A stretch of DNA of 64,000 nt from Garcia nutans (Eukaryota; Streptophyta; Magnoliopsida; Malpighiales; Euphorbiaceae), in contig CANTUV010000026.1 in the NCBI GenBank assembly GCA_947685225.1, forward strand, positions 59,977,501-60,041,500, written 5' to 3'. Both the position numbers and the translations under genes were made by a program. How positions within the stretch are numbered: the first letter of the stretch is position 1; each line of letters starts with the position of its first letter. Positions 33,093-46,731 of the stretch are shown piece by piece. The notes below the pieces were generated by a model. It did no database searches. It saw only the letters and a list, made by a program, of their open reading frames with translations, and was not told the origin of the DNA.

Positions 33093-35991
33093 ATGCCATC
33101 TTTGATACTCAAAAGATCGTGTAATAGATCTTTCATCCTTTACCAAAACTCAACCCAACTCACTCCTTCCTTTTTCTCTTCTGTGTTAAATTCCTCAGAG
33201 CTTCACAATCCCCTGTTTCTGGAACAAAATCACAACACTCTGTTTTCTACGTTCTCTTCAATTTTGCTTAAAACTATAAAAAGACCATCTGGGTCTCATT
33301 TTAAAATATCCAAACGCTACCTTTCTTCAGGTTGGAGTGAAAAGTGCAGGGCTTTGGCTTCTGGGATTAACGTTCTGCAAAGAAATGTTTCTGAATTTGA
33401 TTCATTTCTGCTTCCTAGAGTTAGTCTTCCATATAACTCTCATAAGGATTCGGTCCATTCAAGTCGTTTTTGCTTGTTTAGTACACAGGCGGCAGTCGAA
33501 TTATCTACCTCTGATGGGCTAACTGTTGATGGAATTGTTGCCTATAATTGGACCGTACTTGATGAGAGTGAGAGCGATTGGAAGAGTCATGCCGCTGCTA
33601 TTGCTCAGTCTATTCAAGTGATCAAGAAGCGTTTGCAGGTATGCAGAGGATTTAGATACTACTTTTGAGTTGCATTGAAGTTCAAATAATAATTAATGTT
33701 GTGTATTTGAGCAGCATTTGAGTTAAATATTAGGGATTATTCTTCTATTTTACACTGAATATTCATTTATATCGTTGTTTGCGGTACAGGAAGTTCAAAG
33801 TTCAAACTTTGTCTGTTATCAATTTAGAATTCACTTTATAATGTACATTTTGTTTTAAATAGGTCAGCTATATAGAACTTAATTAATTTTCTATTTTATG
33901 GTTGTATATTTTTTTTAGTTTGATGCAAATTATTCTTTGTTGTCATGTGGTGGCAGTGGAAGAAATTAATGGTTAGGTTGGATCTGTTATCAGCAGAGCT
34001 GAATAAGCCAGACCTTTGGGGAGATCCTGTACATGCTGGGAAGATAAGCCGTGAGCATGGTTCAATTATGGCTAAAATGAAACAAGTGAATGCATTTGAG
34101 AGGGAATTGCTTGAGCATATTGACATGATAAAGCTGGCTCGTGAAGAGGATGACACTGAGTTGGAATCGGTGGGCTCTCACTTCTTATTCTAGGCATGTA
34201 TTCGTTCTGTTTCATGATCGATGTCCTGTACATGTAGCATCAGTTACAAGTGATGTGCAAGTATGCTAAAAGTTCATTTCAGCATATGGAGCAACTAAAC
34301 AATTTCTGAGCTGAAGTAATTAATAATTCTGCAGTAGACAATAGCTTTGGAGTAATGAAATGAATCATTGAGTTAAACATAGTGAAATTGGTAAGTTAAG
34401 ATATGAGAGAGACATGATGAAGTAGTCTATAATCATTTGACTCTTTTCCTTCTCTGAACACGCAACTATTTATTATATGCCTTTGCACAGCCAGTATTTA
34501 TTCATGTAAAATGTCTTGCTTTCTATTCCAGGAGTCATTGGAAGCTTTACTTCACATGAGACGAAGCTCAAAAGAGAAAGAGCTTGAAGCTTTGTTAGCT
34601 GGAGAGCAGGATTCTTGCCCTTGTTACATTGAGGTTCATTTCATTCAGTTTGTTGTTACCCTTAAGTTTAAACTTTCCAGACGTCTTGCAAGGTTTTCAG
34701 CCAAAACTATAAGGAATATGTATTATTTGTTCGCTAGCTAACTTTTCGTTCTTTTACAATGTTTATGAACAACAGTTTCTTGTTAAATTGGAGCAACAGT
34801 GCATCAGTTTAACCCCCTTTTATTATGCATGAACAGGTTCAAGCTGGAGCTGGTGGTACTGAGAGCATGGACTGGGCAAAAATGGTCATGCAAATGTATA
34901 AGCATTGGGCTCAACGGCGTGGTTATAAAGTAACTGTAGTGGATGAAATGCCTGGTGAGATTGCAGGAATCAAGGTTCAGCTTTTCTCATCCTCCTCCAT
35001 TTTGGAAATAACTGCCATCTATATGTTCTTTATTATTTTCTTCTTTTCTTTTAATTTTTAATGTTTATCTTTTTTTATCAAAGGAATCAGCTATACAATT
35101 TTGTGTTGTGAACTGTGAAATGCAGCTCTACTATGCAAACCACCACTAGTTCCACTTTTTTGGATGTTTGAGAACACCCATTAAGCTTGTAACCTGAAAG
35201 AGGTGTTATTCTTTTCAGCGTGCAACAATCAAGGTAGATGGTGACTATGCATTTGGATATGCCAAAGCAGAAGTAGGAGTTCATAGGTTGGTGCGCATTT
35301 CGCCTTTTGACAGTGGAAAGCGTCGACATACTTCTTTTGCTGCTGTTGCTGTAATTCCAATCCTGGGTGATGGATCCAGTCATGTCCAAATTAATGAGTC
35401 TGATCTCCGAATTGAGCGATTTCGTGCTGGGGGCCCTGGCGGTCAGCATGCTAACACAACTGAGAGTGCTGTGAGAATAGTTCATATCCCTACTGGTATT
35501 AGTGCCACTTGTCAAAATGAAAGGTACGAAATCTGTTGATGTTGATGCTAATCATAGAATTCGGAATTACAATGACCTTTTACTGATTCCAAATATTTTC
35601 CATCGGTCACAGATCACAGCATATGAATAAAGCTTCAGCAATGGCAGTGCTCCAGTCTCGGTTAGACCAGCTTGAGATGGCTCGCCAGGCTCAGATGAAC
35701 GCACAGCATACACAATCACTCACAGAAATAAGCTGGGGAAACCAGATTCGCACTTACGTGCTACATGTACATTACTATTACAACTTCCATTGATTTTCTC
35801 ATTGACGACTACATCATCAATCTAAACTAAACAACTTTCCATTATATTTTCTTCTGATGCAGCCTTATCGTATGGTTAAAGATCTTCGAACCAATTATGA
35901 GGTCTCTGACCCTGACTCCGTGCTCGAGGGAGAGATAGATGGCTTCATCTTGAGCTACTTATCAGCTTCTTTGGACAAGGATGAAGACTAA
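33093..35991 (+). CDS. Organellar peptide chain release factor 2 (RF2/PrfB type)
   Basis: Seven exons: 33093-33638, 33957-34169, 34532-34633, 34837-34974, 35219-35523, 35613-35766, 35863-35991. Total 1587 nt, 528 aa. It ends organellar translation at UGA/UAA stops. Seen: an N-terminal extension of about 140 residues rich in Ser, Arg and Phe (transit peptide), a helical N domain ([11 protein letters not shown]), [16 protein letters not shown], the stop-codon recognition tripeptide SPF in [11 protein letters not shown] (RF2 type), and the catalytic GGQ in [17 protein letters not shown]. Unlike bacterial prfB there is no programmed frameshift; the frame is continuous. The C-terminus [14 protein letters not shown] is normal. 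Probably mitochondrial by relation to At1g56350 (memory), but plastid targeting is not excluded. Confidence 0.96.
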
Positions 35992-37486
35992 TAAGTTTCA
36001 GGTTTCAAAAGATTTTTACATTTTCTGCAGATTGACAGAAAATCTTATTTCAGCAGCTGGAAAGCTGCAATAGCCACTGTACCTGAATTTAGGAAGCACA
36101 TTGAAGTTTTGTCTATTTGGAGGAAGGAACGTTAAAAAAAAAAAGTAATTCTGAAGAGTTACCCTGGATTCTTGTTGTACTAGGTATTCTTTGCAAGCTG
36201 TGGTCTCTAATGGCTTCTGTAATGAAATGCTGGTTAATATTATACCTGAATAAAAATGAAAATTGATATTCTGATCTTCAGTATAAATACAGATAAATAA
36301 AAAATTTGCACACCGACACACAACCTAGATAAGTGTAAATTTTTTTGGATATTAGACTCAGAATGGATTTCTCATTTTCCAAGCTTGTACTCAAGCAATA
36401 GCAGAATGTCGCAAGATAAATGATTAAAATTTATGACTTCAATTATTTATCATTAATTTGTATTTTCATGGTGTAAATTTTTTTAGCTTTCTTAACAAAT
36501 AATTTATTATATTTAATCAATTTACTTAACAACATCCCTTGTTATGTAGTACATTTAATATAATACAGTAATAATTTCAATAGTTACAAGTTATCATATA
36601 ATTTTAAATTGAGGTTTGCAGGTTTTGCAAATCAACACATCCAACAGAAATAATTATTAGAAATCTTACAATATTGAGTAAGATATTTAAAAGACAATAT
36701 ATCAATATTATCTTACCCAATATAACATAATTTTAAAATCTTAAATTTATAAATGATATTAACAAAAAATTATTTATCTTTTAGCCTTTCCATTCATCTA
36801 ATTACAATAATCTTCAAATACGAAAAAACTTATGTTGGATAATATTTGGTTATATCATACGTTGTAATTCAAAAGTATTTGATAACTTTTATCTCCAATT
36901 TTAGTTTGAATTTTATTTATTTTTTAATTGATTTTATTTTAAATTAATGTTTTAATCTAGTGATATGAGAATCAAGTTTTTATTTTTTAATTTTCAACTT
37001 GTGTTAGATTACTATTTTAAAAAAATTAAATTTACATGAAATCATCTAACTAATTGTATATATTATCAATTTTCGTTAGAAAATATTAATAAAAAATAAA
37101 TTAAAATACAATTAAAATAATCTACAACAATTATATTTTAATAATAATAATAATAATAATAAAAGAAAATCGGCAACCTTTAAAACGGTGTCGTTCAGCT
37201 GCCAGTTTTATACTTTTATTCGTCTTACAATCGAAGAAATGCAGAAAATTCAAAGAGGAGATCGCCCTTGTTGAATTACCAGAGCCTTATTTTGATGTAC
37301 TGTTCTCGATTGCTTTCTATTCTGGGTTTTGTTTGCTTATGTTTTGTTGCTTTTTTTCCCATTAAAGTTCATATTTTTCTTTAATTTTGAGTGCCAAAAA
37401 TTGTTCCTTTTTTGCAGGTAAACAAAATTTTGGCGGTTTGGTTTTGAGTTTTGATTTGAAGAATAAGAAGAAGAATAGAGTTTAGA
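35992..37486. other. Intergenic, AT-rich, with a (TAA)n microsatellite
   Basis: It starts with the RF2 3' UTR (to about 36300). The middle is AT-rich with no gene. (TAA)n occupies about 37139-37162. The promoter of the next gene lies at about 37170-37486. Confidence 0.55.
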
Positions 37487-38973
37487 ATGGAACCTTCATC
37501 GGCTTCTTCTTCAATTATAACCCCTGAAGATGTATTAGAATCATTCATGAATGATGTTACTATTGACGCTCTTAGATTGAAGATAATTAATCAGCTCAAA
37601 GCTAATGTATCTCTCTCTCATTTTCCCTTTGTTTTGTGGGTTTGTTTGTTTATATGAAAAGTTGTGTTTTTTCTTTTCTTTTCTTTTAATGCTCGTTATT
37701 TTTGCCTTTTGATTTACTGATGATGAAGCCCATGAGTTAGGTCGGTCTTTGGGTTATGAAACATGTGAATTGATTGGATATGTTGATGTGAAGAAGCCTT
37801 GTGAATGTTTTATTTTTCGTTACTTTTGCTTGGTGAAACATTTGTAAGATAGCCATTCGGAAATAATGGCTAATTTTGCTTCTGTTACAGGAAGAATTGA
37901 AGAATTCCACTATTAGGATGGCTGAACAAAGTAAGGTTTTAAATACACCTGGGGCTGAGAAGCAAACCAAACCAAAAGAGAGTTATTTGATGCCCTTTGA
38001 CAGGAACTCGAGTATGATTTGCAGTCTTGTGGAAAGTTGTTGTTTTATATGGAAGGGGTTTTAATATAATTGTTTGGATGTTCTGATTGTTTTCGAATGA
38101 TTTTTTATGCTTTATGATGGGATGCAGTGTTTGTTGTGAAATGCTAGGAAAAATGCGATAGTTGTTATGAGGTGCTGGAAGAATTTATTCATAACTGAGT
38201 GTGACCAAGGGTAATTTAGATTTCTTAAATATTCATAAATGAGCATAAGCAAGAGTAGCTTAGATTCCTTAAATTTTATAAGCGACAAAATATATGCATG
38301 AATACATAAGTAAATTTAGATTTTATGTTCTTAGGTCCTTTATTTATTTTTGTGCATGCTTAAGTTGTATCTATCACTTTTGTCCTTATGATAGCTTTGA
38401 AATTATTTTCCTTAAAAAACTGGAGATACTCTCTGCATAGTTCGTCATATATCAATATCCTTGAAGTTGTTTTCCCTCAAAACTGATCACATGGATAGCA
38501 TGAGCAAGTGTTATGCTCTTGTCTGTGTATGTTGTTATACTGATTTTGTCACTTATAATTCAGCAGTTAAATATGCTTTTTATCTAACGTGCAGAATTCC
38601 AGTACTTGAGAAGGCCTCTAGATCAGTGTGGGACTTGATCCTGGACAGCAATGGACCTGGGAAAGAAATAAGTGAAACAGTTGAAAGAGTGTTTTGTAGG
38701 TTAAGTGGTCGAGAACCTCCATTGTTTCCACTAGAAAATGCTGAAGCCCAGTCAAATAAAGGATTCAAGAACAAGGGAGGAGAAGGAAAAGGAGAGGAAA
38801 GCGAAAGTCAGAAGGAAAAACTAAACTCAAATTCAAAGAAAAGGAGTTACAGTGAGATGGACACCGGAGGGGGGAATGCAGTTGCAAGCCAGGCGGCAAA
38901 TGAAGTTGCAGGAAAACCCAATGAACCTCCACCTCAGCAAGAAAGCTCTAGTAAATCCCATCTGTCAACTTGA
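37487..38973 (+). pseudogene. Uncharacterised conserved plant protein, broken by a 5-bp duplication and a nonsense codon
   Basis: Exons 37487-37606, 37891-38011, 38595-38973. Exon 1 encodes MEPSSAS, then TPEDVLESFMNDVTIDALRL; exon 2 continues EELKNSTIRMAEQSKVL and NTPGAEKQTK; exon 3 encodes IPVLEKASRSVWDLILD, ISETVERVFCRLSGREPP and a Lys/Glu/Ser-rich tail. I recall similar short proteins of unknown function in other dicots. In exon 2, after EKQTK, the frame RELFDAL-stop-QELE that joins correctly to exon 3 is out of register with the start. The cause is an apparent duplication of 5 bp (CCAAACCAAA near 37967-37976), and TGA (37998-38000) stands where CGA is expected. Splice sites and phases are otherwise intact. 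As read it makes no full protein. Confidence 0.78.
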
Positions 38974-40422
38974 TAGGATTGAGCCTTGGTGTTGAACTAG
39001 ATATGTGTTGCACAAGCAACTTCGAACCTGGTGATCCTCCAACTTTAGATAGTATTCTTTTCTTTGCAGAATTAACCTGGCATTTTTAGGACTTGCTAGA
39101 AGTGGATGTAGCTGCTAATGTTTGAAGTTTTTAACAGCATGATATTTCTGTTTATACTTTTATAATCTTTTTGTAGTGTCTGTATTGCTTGAATATTTCG
39201 TAGGCCAAGTCCGCGTGTTCTGCAAGTTTCTCCTCTGCAGAGCTTTACATCGGAAAACTCAATTAAAGTAATTATGATTCACGTTTTTCTATGATGATTG
39301 AATTCAACTAAGCATAATTATCACGACGACATGCATTGTGGTCGGAGGTGCTTTTCAGCAAATCTAGTGGCTAGCGCATCCTATCACTACTGCTTTTATC
39401 CATGCCATTTCAGGTCTTTCCTTTCTATCTGCCTAAGGTTGGAATTTCAATATCCATATGTTGTTGGTCACAAGTGTATCTCCAAGTGAATATGCAAAGG
39501 TTTTTGAAACTATGGAAGTGGCATCTAATCTTTTATGATTCTTTATCGGGGCTGTTCTTATAGACCTGCAGCAACAGGAACATCAGTGACGAAGTAAAAT
39601 AGTGTTTTTGGTATTCAGCAGTTATGAATCGTTGGCTGTTAAACTTTGAAGAACCAATCAGTTATGGAGTGTTTCATCTGCGGACTCCATGGCTAACTTT
39701 TTCTTTACTAGCTTCTGAACATATAATATTTGATGTTACTGTGAAATTATATTTTCCTCTCTTGTATAAATAGAAATGGCGCCTGCTCTGTTCTCTTCAA
39801 ATATGTTTAAAATGGTCGAGTGTATGTCTTATAAAGGAAGTGAAATTCAGCTTGCTAAGTTGGGTTGTGGCAACTATGCGTGGGACGACGACCACCATTA
39901 AAGGGTGGAAAACAAGCTAACCTCAAAATCTTAATGACGGCTACTAGAATTTTATTGAGTGAAATCTGGTATCATCTCAAGATGCTTTGTATTTAAGAAG
40001 CTGAAACTGACACGTTTAGCGGTGATTACGCATTACAATTATGAGAAAGTCTTTATCTTTCAATTTCACAACTTTGGACTGCACACACGCACGCTCACAC
40101 ATATGCATATAAAATATTGGCATCACAAGCATGTTTATACAAAAACTTTGCTAGTAATATTATGCGTGTGTACCTCAGCTCAAGAAATCAAAATCCATAC
40201 AAATGAAGCAAATCAACTGAAACACGTTCAATTGCTAATCAAAATCATTCAAAAATTATAAAGAACAAAACTTTTTCATTAATCATTGTAAAATTTTCTG
40301 ATTCTGATTAGCATTTGCATTTGGGTATTTCACCATCTCATTGACTAACTAGAAGAAAAATGAGAGAATGTATGATGCTAATGCTGAAGCTATCTCTTAA
40401 CATATGCACTCATTCAGCTGTT
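38974..40422. other. Intergenic, no gene recognised
   Basis: Contains the 3' end of the broken gene and, from about 40250, the 3' UTR of the ASG1-like gene on the other strand. Base composition is moderate. No conserved coding sequence, RNA gene or repeat was found. Confidence 0.5.
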
Positions 40423-42989
40423 TCAATTATTGAAATGATTAGTGGTATTGAGAGGGCCAAAAATTCTCGTTCTTGGATCTTCAGTTGCAGAACTGTAAGA
40501 CAAATTGTTCCAAGAAATTTGCTGTTGTTGAGGATATAATTGGACATGCTCATTAATACCCATTTCTTGTCTGTAAAATGCCTGCTGTAATTCATCTTCA
40601 CTTGCAAGATTATAATCTTCTTGCTGCTGTTGCTGCTGTGAGAGATTGGCCAATGCACTTAATGATTGAACTCTTGCCATATGATACTTCTCATCATAAC
40701 ATTCTACTACTTGTGTGTCACTAAACAAATGGCCTTCTATATTAGTTAGCATATTGTTCATAAAATTAGATTCCACACTTCCTTCATGAACATAATTTGA
40801 TGATGGGTAGTTGTAGTTTTGGCAAGCAATTGTTGGGTTCATCATAACTTGAGAGAATTGAAAAGTATCTGTTGATGCTGCAGCTTGACCCCATAAATCT
40901 ATTATTGGATTCTCAAATACTTTGCTGCTAATTTGCTCATCTGAATGCGAAAAATCCATAACTATGTTACCACAGAAACAAGAGTTAATCAGTGTAATTT
41001 TTAACACCAAAAAGTTTTGATTCTTAAACAAAGAATTGAAAATCAAACTGGGATTTGAAGGAACATTAAGTACCTGATATTGGTGAAAGTGTTTCTTTGA
41101 AAGAGAGCTGAGGTGGCTGAGGTGGTGCTTGTTCATAGGAATGTACATGTGTAGCTACTAAAGGAGAAGGAATTGCAGAAAAATTGAACTGCAATAAATT
41201 GGTATCAGGCCTAAGATCTCTATTATAATCGTTCGAAAATCTGTAGATGTATGGCTCAAAATAAGCAGATTGAAGACTTGGAAAAGGTCTCTTGCACAAA
41301 GTATACAATCTGTGGTCACATTGTAAAAGCTTCTCATAGTGTTTGTCAAGTGATCCTGGTGGAAACATAAGGTAATGCCTTCTGCAGAAACAACATTACA
41401 AGATGATCAAATTCATTAGATTTTACTAATGCAACAACTCAAGATTCAAGAACAGGAAGCATTAGTAGAAAAAATTTTATATAAACCTGCAAGTAGAAGC
41501 TTGGCCTCCAGTGAAATCAGATGTTAGTTTCCAAATTGTATGTTTTCTTGGCTGTGGATCTGTTTCTTCGTGGAAAGTTGGTGCCTGAATTAACTGCAAG
41601 AAAACCACCTCTGTTATAACAATGGAAAATAACAGAGCCGACAAAGCTTTAATCCTAAGTTAATTGGGGTTGGCTATATGGATTGCATTTTTTCAATCAG
41701 CGCGATTTAGGTCTACATCGTACAAAGCGGTAAAAGAAAAAGGGTCATTAGAGAGAAGCAAAAGAAAAGAAAAGAAAAGAACCTCAATTTCAAGAATTCC
41801 AGGCTGATTCTCTTCAATAACAGCTTTCATGGCGATTATCTCATTCCATTGAATTTCAATCTTGCTTTTCAAGCCCCTTTCCAAGAATTCCCAAACTAAT
41901 TTCTTTTTAGCGTAGTAACATTTAGCTACAAGATCACCTTCATTCCTGGATCTTCTCTGCAGAAAGTTATTCAAATATTATTATCAGAATTGAACAAAAA
42001 AACAAATAAAGACAAACCCATTTTCTATTAAATATCAGATACAGATCTTTACCTCCCATTTGCCAATTCTGAGTAATGAAGCTGAAAAGTTAGATGCTTT
42101 CAACTTTTCAGAAATTGGTTGGGACCCAAAATCGTCAGCCTTATTAGAAGAGTGATGATGAAACTGAGCCTCTGCTGCATATTTAAAGTGGATTAGATTT
42201 TTCTCAACTGAATCTATAAGAGTTGGTGTGATTTTCATTTTTAAACCAAATGGACGTAAGATCATGAGAGTTTTAGCCACCTCAGCCTGAAAAAGAGATC
42301 AAGATAAGAAGATGATCAAAGCAATCGAAAAAAACATCACATAAAAATAAAGTAAAGTAAAAATAAAATAATTTTGATGATAAAGAAAGAACGGTAGAGT
42401 ATGAAAAAAGGGGCAAAAAAGGAAGCCAAAGTCAATATCAAAGACTAAGAAACAGAATAAAAAATGGCCATTATAGTTTAGATAAAAACACCCCACCTAG
42501 AAAAGGAAAAGCAACTGATAAGAACAATATTTGGATTAATGTAATGTGTTATAAACTCTTCAAAAATAACCAAATAAATGTATTTTCATATAAAGTACTT
42601 ACATTTATGTAAAACCCGTAGTTAAAAACTTGTTCTTGAATGAAGAAAACAGAGTAAATCAGAGGAAAACAAAAGCCATTAATAAAAAATCTGCAAATAA
42701 ACCTAATGGCAAAAATCTTTAAAAAAAATCCTTTTTTCAAGATTAACTAATCGAAAAACAGAGAAACAATAATAATCTAAACCTGTTCATTGTTCTGTTT
42801 TTGTACTTCTTTAATCCTTTTATTAGCAGCTTCAATGCAATCAATCCCAAATACAGAAGAAACATGTTGACCACGTTCTTGATTTACAAACCCATATGAA
42901 GAGTTCTGAATTTCCCCTGTTACACTACAGCCACCATCGTTATCACCACATGAAAATGTTCGACTAGACCCAGCCAGTTCTCGAGCCAT
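40423..42989 (-). CDS. ASG1-like (TRF-like family) plant nuclear protein of unknown function
   Basis: Six exons: 42989-42783, 42286-42053, 41956-41783, 41593-41487, 41381-41074, 40961-40423. Total 1569 nt, 522 aa. Seen: an N-terminal block MARELAGSSRTFSCGDNDGG, then a conserved middle (about residues 130-260) with ASLLRIGKWE, EGDLVAKCYYAKKKLVWEFL, LKSKIEIQWNEI, PQPRKHTIWKLTSDFTGGQA and LDKHYEKLLQCDHRLY. The C-terminal half is low-complexity, rich in Asn, Ser and Gln (QQQQQQ runs). This layout matches plant proteins such as Arabidopsis ASG1 (At2g24100) and At4g30780, named here from memory. The 'ATP-dependent helicase' label sometimes attached to this family is not supported: no Walker motif is present. 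An upstream in-frame ATG at 43013 would add eight residues. Confidence 0.85.
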
Positions 42990-43386
42990 GATTTTTTTTT
43001 CCTTTCCTAACAAAAACCCACTTCAAGAATTTCTCTAAATTATAAACAAACACTTTAGTATTTACATAAATATTGATTCTTTAACAATTGGATGCGAAAA
43101 ACAAGGGAACCGAAATACGGGGGAAAAAAAGAAGAGTATAACAGAAAACATAGCACAAAACAGAGAGATGAAAATTAAAGGATAAAATTGAAAACCAACA
43201 AAAAAAATTTTGAAAGAGAGTTAATGAATAGGGAATCAATGATTAAGCCAATGATGATTTTATAGGTGTTTGCGATGGACTCTGCTGACATAATCCCCTG
43301 CCCACGTAAGTTTACTTTTTTTTTATTTTATTTTTAATTAAAAAAGAAACTTATAAATAATGGAAAATTAATTACTTAATTAATTG

Positions 43387-43420
43387 ATTAATTAACTAAT
43401 TAATTAATTAGTTAATTAAT
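43387..43420. repeat. 34-bp perfect palindrome of TTAA units
   Basis: ATTAATTAACTAATTAA is followed directly by its exact complement. It could extrude a cruciform. It lies about 400 bp upstream of the ASG1-like start; no function known. Confidence 0.8.
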
Positions 43421-44924
43421 TAAAGAGTAAATAGTGGAAAATAAGATATTTTTATTTTATCTGTTTCGTATTTTCATTATATTGTGACTATTGTCTTGTG
43501 TTTCTTTGGCAGTTAAAATAATATAGTTTGTGTTCAACCCAAATTCTTTGTCTTTGTTAGGTTATTGTTATTTGAACAAATTAGATTTTTTTTCACTAAT
43601 TCTGTTTTATGTATTTCAATTTTTCTTTTTATTTTTAAAAAAATTCCTTTAAAGTTATTTTTTTCTAAATCATAATTATTTTTTTAATTTAATTTTATAA
43701 TTTTGAGAACAATTCATATTTTTAAGAATCATGAATCGGTTAGTAAGATAATAAACGAGTCGCAATTTACTAATTATGTTTTAGGTATTTCAATATTTTC
43801 TTTTTTTAACTTTCTTTAAAGTTTTATTTTGTTTCTAAATCATATTTATTTTTTTCAATTTAACTTTATAATTTTGAAGAATAATCGAGTTTTAAGAATT
43901 ATAAATCCATAATTGATTTTATGTCAAGTAAAAAAATGAACGAGTCACAGTATTACAATTTTAATACAATTTGACTTTTTTTTCCCATAATTCATGATGT
44001 GCAATTATATTCAATAAAGATTTTAGAATTTAATTTTATAAAATTAATTAATATTTTTGAATTTAATAAATAGTTGATTAATGAGTTCCTAAGTGTGGAT
44101 ATTATGAATTTTAGAGTAAGTAGTAAAGTTAGAATTACAGTTTAATCTAAGCAGTCACCACTATATATTACTAAATTGTCATATTATTTGCAAAAAATTA
44201 ATAAATATAGCCAAAAACATGAATTGTCAAGTATATAATTGTCTTCAAGGCAAAGCTACCAAGCTGCCAAAATGAAGAATTATCTATTTAATTTAATAAA
44301 AAAAATATTTTATTGTGTTTCAAATGCTTAAGCAAAATTAATTACCAAACGAATTTATAAAATTGTCTATATTATTATAAGTGAATATACAATCTAACAA
44401 TAATAAATTCAAATTTAATTTCCACTCTTTTTGTATATAATTAAATCATAAGAGATGTATTCTGTTTGCACTATAAATTTTATATAAGTTGGTATTGGAT
44501 TTTTTTTTTCATAAATGTAAAGATTTCTTTGAGTATTTATTTTATAAGGGAAGAAATTAATTGTATTTCATTTCTTACAAGAATTATTAATGTATTAATA
44601 AAAGTTCATGCACTGCATTGAAAATGATTCAATTTGATATAGTGTATGAGAATTTACGATGATATAGAACTTGAAGATCCAATTATTAAAAAAGAAAAAT
44701 AATTTATAATATATAGTTATTAGAGTGAGATGATTGAGTTTTTATATTATTTCATGTTATATAAGAAAAATAAAAAATAATTTAATGTTTAATTATCATA
44801 TTATTAATTTAAAACTAATAATGGGTTGTTTTGTGTTGTAGTATCGCATATTTTATACCTTTTGAATTTGGCTAAATGTATAAAGGTGTCTAGATGAAGA
44901 ATTTGATCTCTCGTATTTAAGAAA

Positions 44925-45055
44925 ATATATGTATTTAAAAAATATATATTGATTAATATGTTATAATAAAATTGTTATAATTTTATTATGAGATATGTCT
45001 AATTATAATTTTTTGTATGTATATAAATGTGTATTTTATATTTTATTCTTTTAAA
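44925..45055. repeat. Dispersed repeat, second copy near 47738-47845
   Basis: ATATATTGATTAATAT followed by ATTTTATTATGAGATATGT occurs near 44945-45000 and again near 47753-47793, with the flanking DNA also similar. Probably fragments of one mobile element family. Ends not defined. Confidence 0.45.
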
Positions 45056-46562
45056 AAATTAAAATAGTCATGCGAAATAAATAGAAAACTTATTATAAAG
45101 ATAAAAACCAATGATTAATAAATTGAAAAGAAATTTGATTAAGAAGGGTTAATAAAAAATAAAAAATTTAACACCTAAATTGGGAAAGACAAAAAAAAAT
45201 CCTCTAAAAAAAATTGGGAAAGAGGTTGCGATCTACGTGGCAATTTCTGATTTGCAAGCAGCCATCCTTACGAGCACAGCAGCCATTTGTGGTGCCGTCA
45301 CACTACGCCATTTTGATTTTTTATGATGCAGGTGCCACGTCATATTTAATTTTATTTTATCTGCGGGTGCCAGTCATATTTAATTTTAATTTTATAATTG
45401 GGCCCTACTTCTTTAATTTTTCAAATTCTTCCTCCATAAATTAAAATAAGCTTCGCGTGATTGCTTATAGTATATAGAGTTAGAGGCGTAAATAAAAATA
45501 ATTATCTTTTTTATTTTATTTTTAAAATTTTTTTGGCTATGATCAAATGCCAATTTCCAATTAAAATATGGAATAATTTTAATTTAACACTCACAGTCCA
45601 CATTATATAAATTCATTAAATTAAAAATGGACCATATTTATTTTCTTAATTAATAATATATAGTATCATTGTCAACTAATATTTTAATATTTCAAATATA
45701 TATTTTTAGTTTTTTTATCAATCAAATTTAATAAATAAAAAAAATACTAACTGATAAATTAGACTATAAATTAATATTAAATAAGGAAATGCAAACATAT
45801 CCAATTTTCAATCAAAATCAAACCTTAAAATTGCATAATTTATCATTATTATTAGGAAAAAATAGCTTTTTATATACTTTATTTATTTATTTTGGTGTAA
45901 AGAGTTACGCAATCCTCATAAGAAAAAATAATAATTATAGGTCGTTTAGCGGATTATTAGAAAATTTTATTATTGTGATTATATTTTATAGATATATATT
46001 ACTCAGATTATATTTTACTGAGAAATATTATATTATCATGTTTGAAAAATTTAATAAAATATTAAAAATTTAATTTATTTAGTTACAATCAAACTTTAAT
46101 GAAAAAATTTGAGTAATACTTAAACTACTTTTAACTTTTATAACATATTTTTTTATTTTATCATATTCTAAAATAAGATCATAATTATCTTTTAACATGA
46201 GATTTCATAATTTTATTTATCTATAAAATAATTTTTCATACTCTTCTTAGATAAAATATTTTGCCAACTAGGTGACAAAGTTTAGTAAGCTCGGTATTTT
46301 ATTTTACATTAATTATTTATAAATAAATATAATATTATTGGTCAAAAAAAATTATTTTATCAACCTTTATGGGATTCTAATGCAACCAAATGATATGTTA
46401 ATACGTATAAATTATGCTATGTTAATACATATAAATTACTCCGTAATTATTATTACGAAGAAATTAAATTTAAAAATCAATTAAATAAGGCTCTAAAATT
46501 GTGGTGCTAGAATCAAAATTCTAATTTTAACCTGCTAAATAATTAGTTGTAAAATTAACCTC

Positions 46563-46731
46563 CCGAATATATACGACAGAAGTGAATTTCTTTAAAATTC
46601 TTAATCAATCCAATTAAAATGATGTTAGTAAACATTTATGAAAATATATGGCAGAAATGAATTTTTTAAAAATCCTTAATTAATTCATTTTAAAAGGATG
46701 TTATTAATTAAATATTTATGGTGAAAAAGAA
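46563..46731. repeat. Diverged tandem duplication, period about 80 bp
   Basis: GACAGAAGTGAATTTCTTTA (about 46574) and GGCAGAAATGAATTTTTTAA (about 46650) begin two similar blocks. Both run through CTTAAT..AATTCATTTTAAAA-like sequence to GATGTTA and AACATTTATG / AATATTTATG. Confidence 0.5.
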
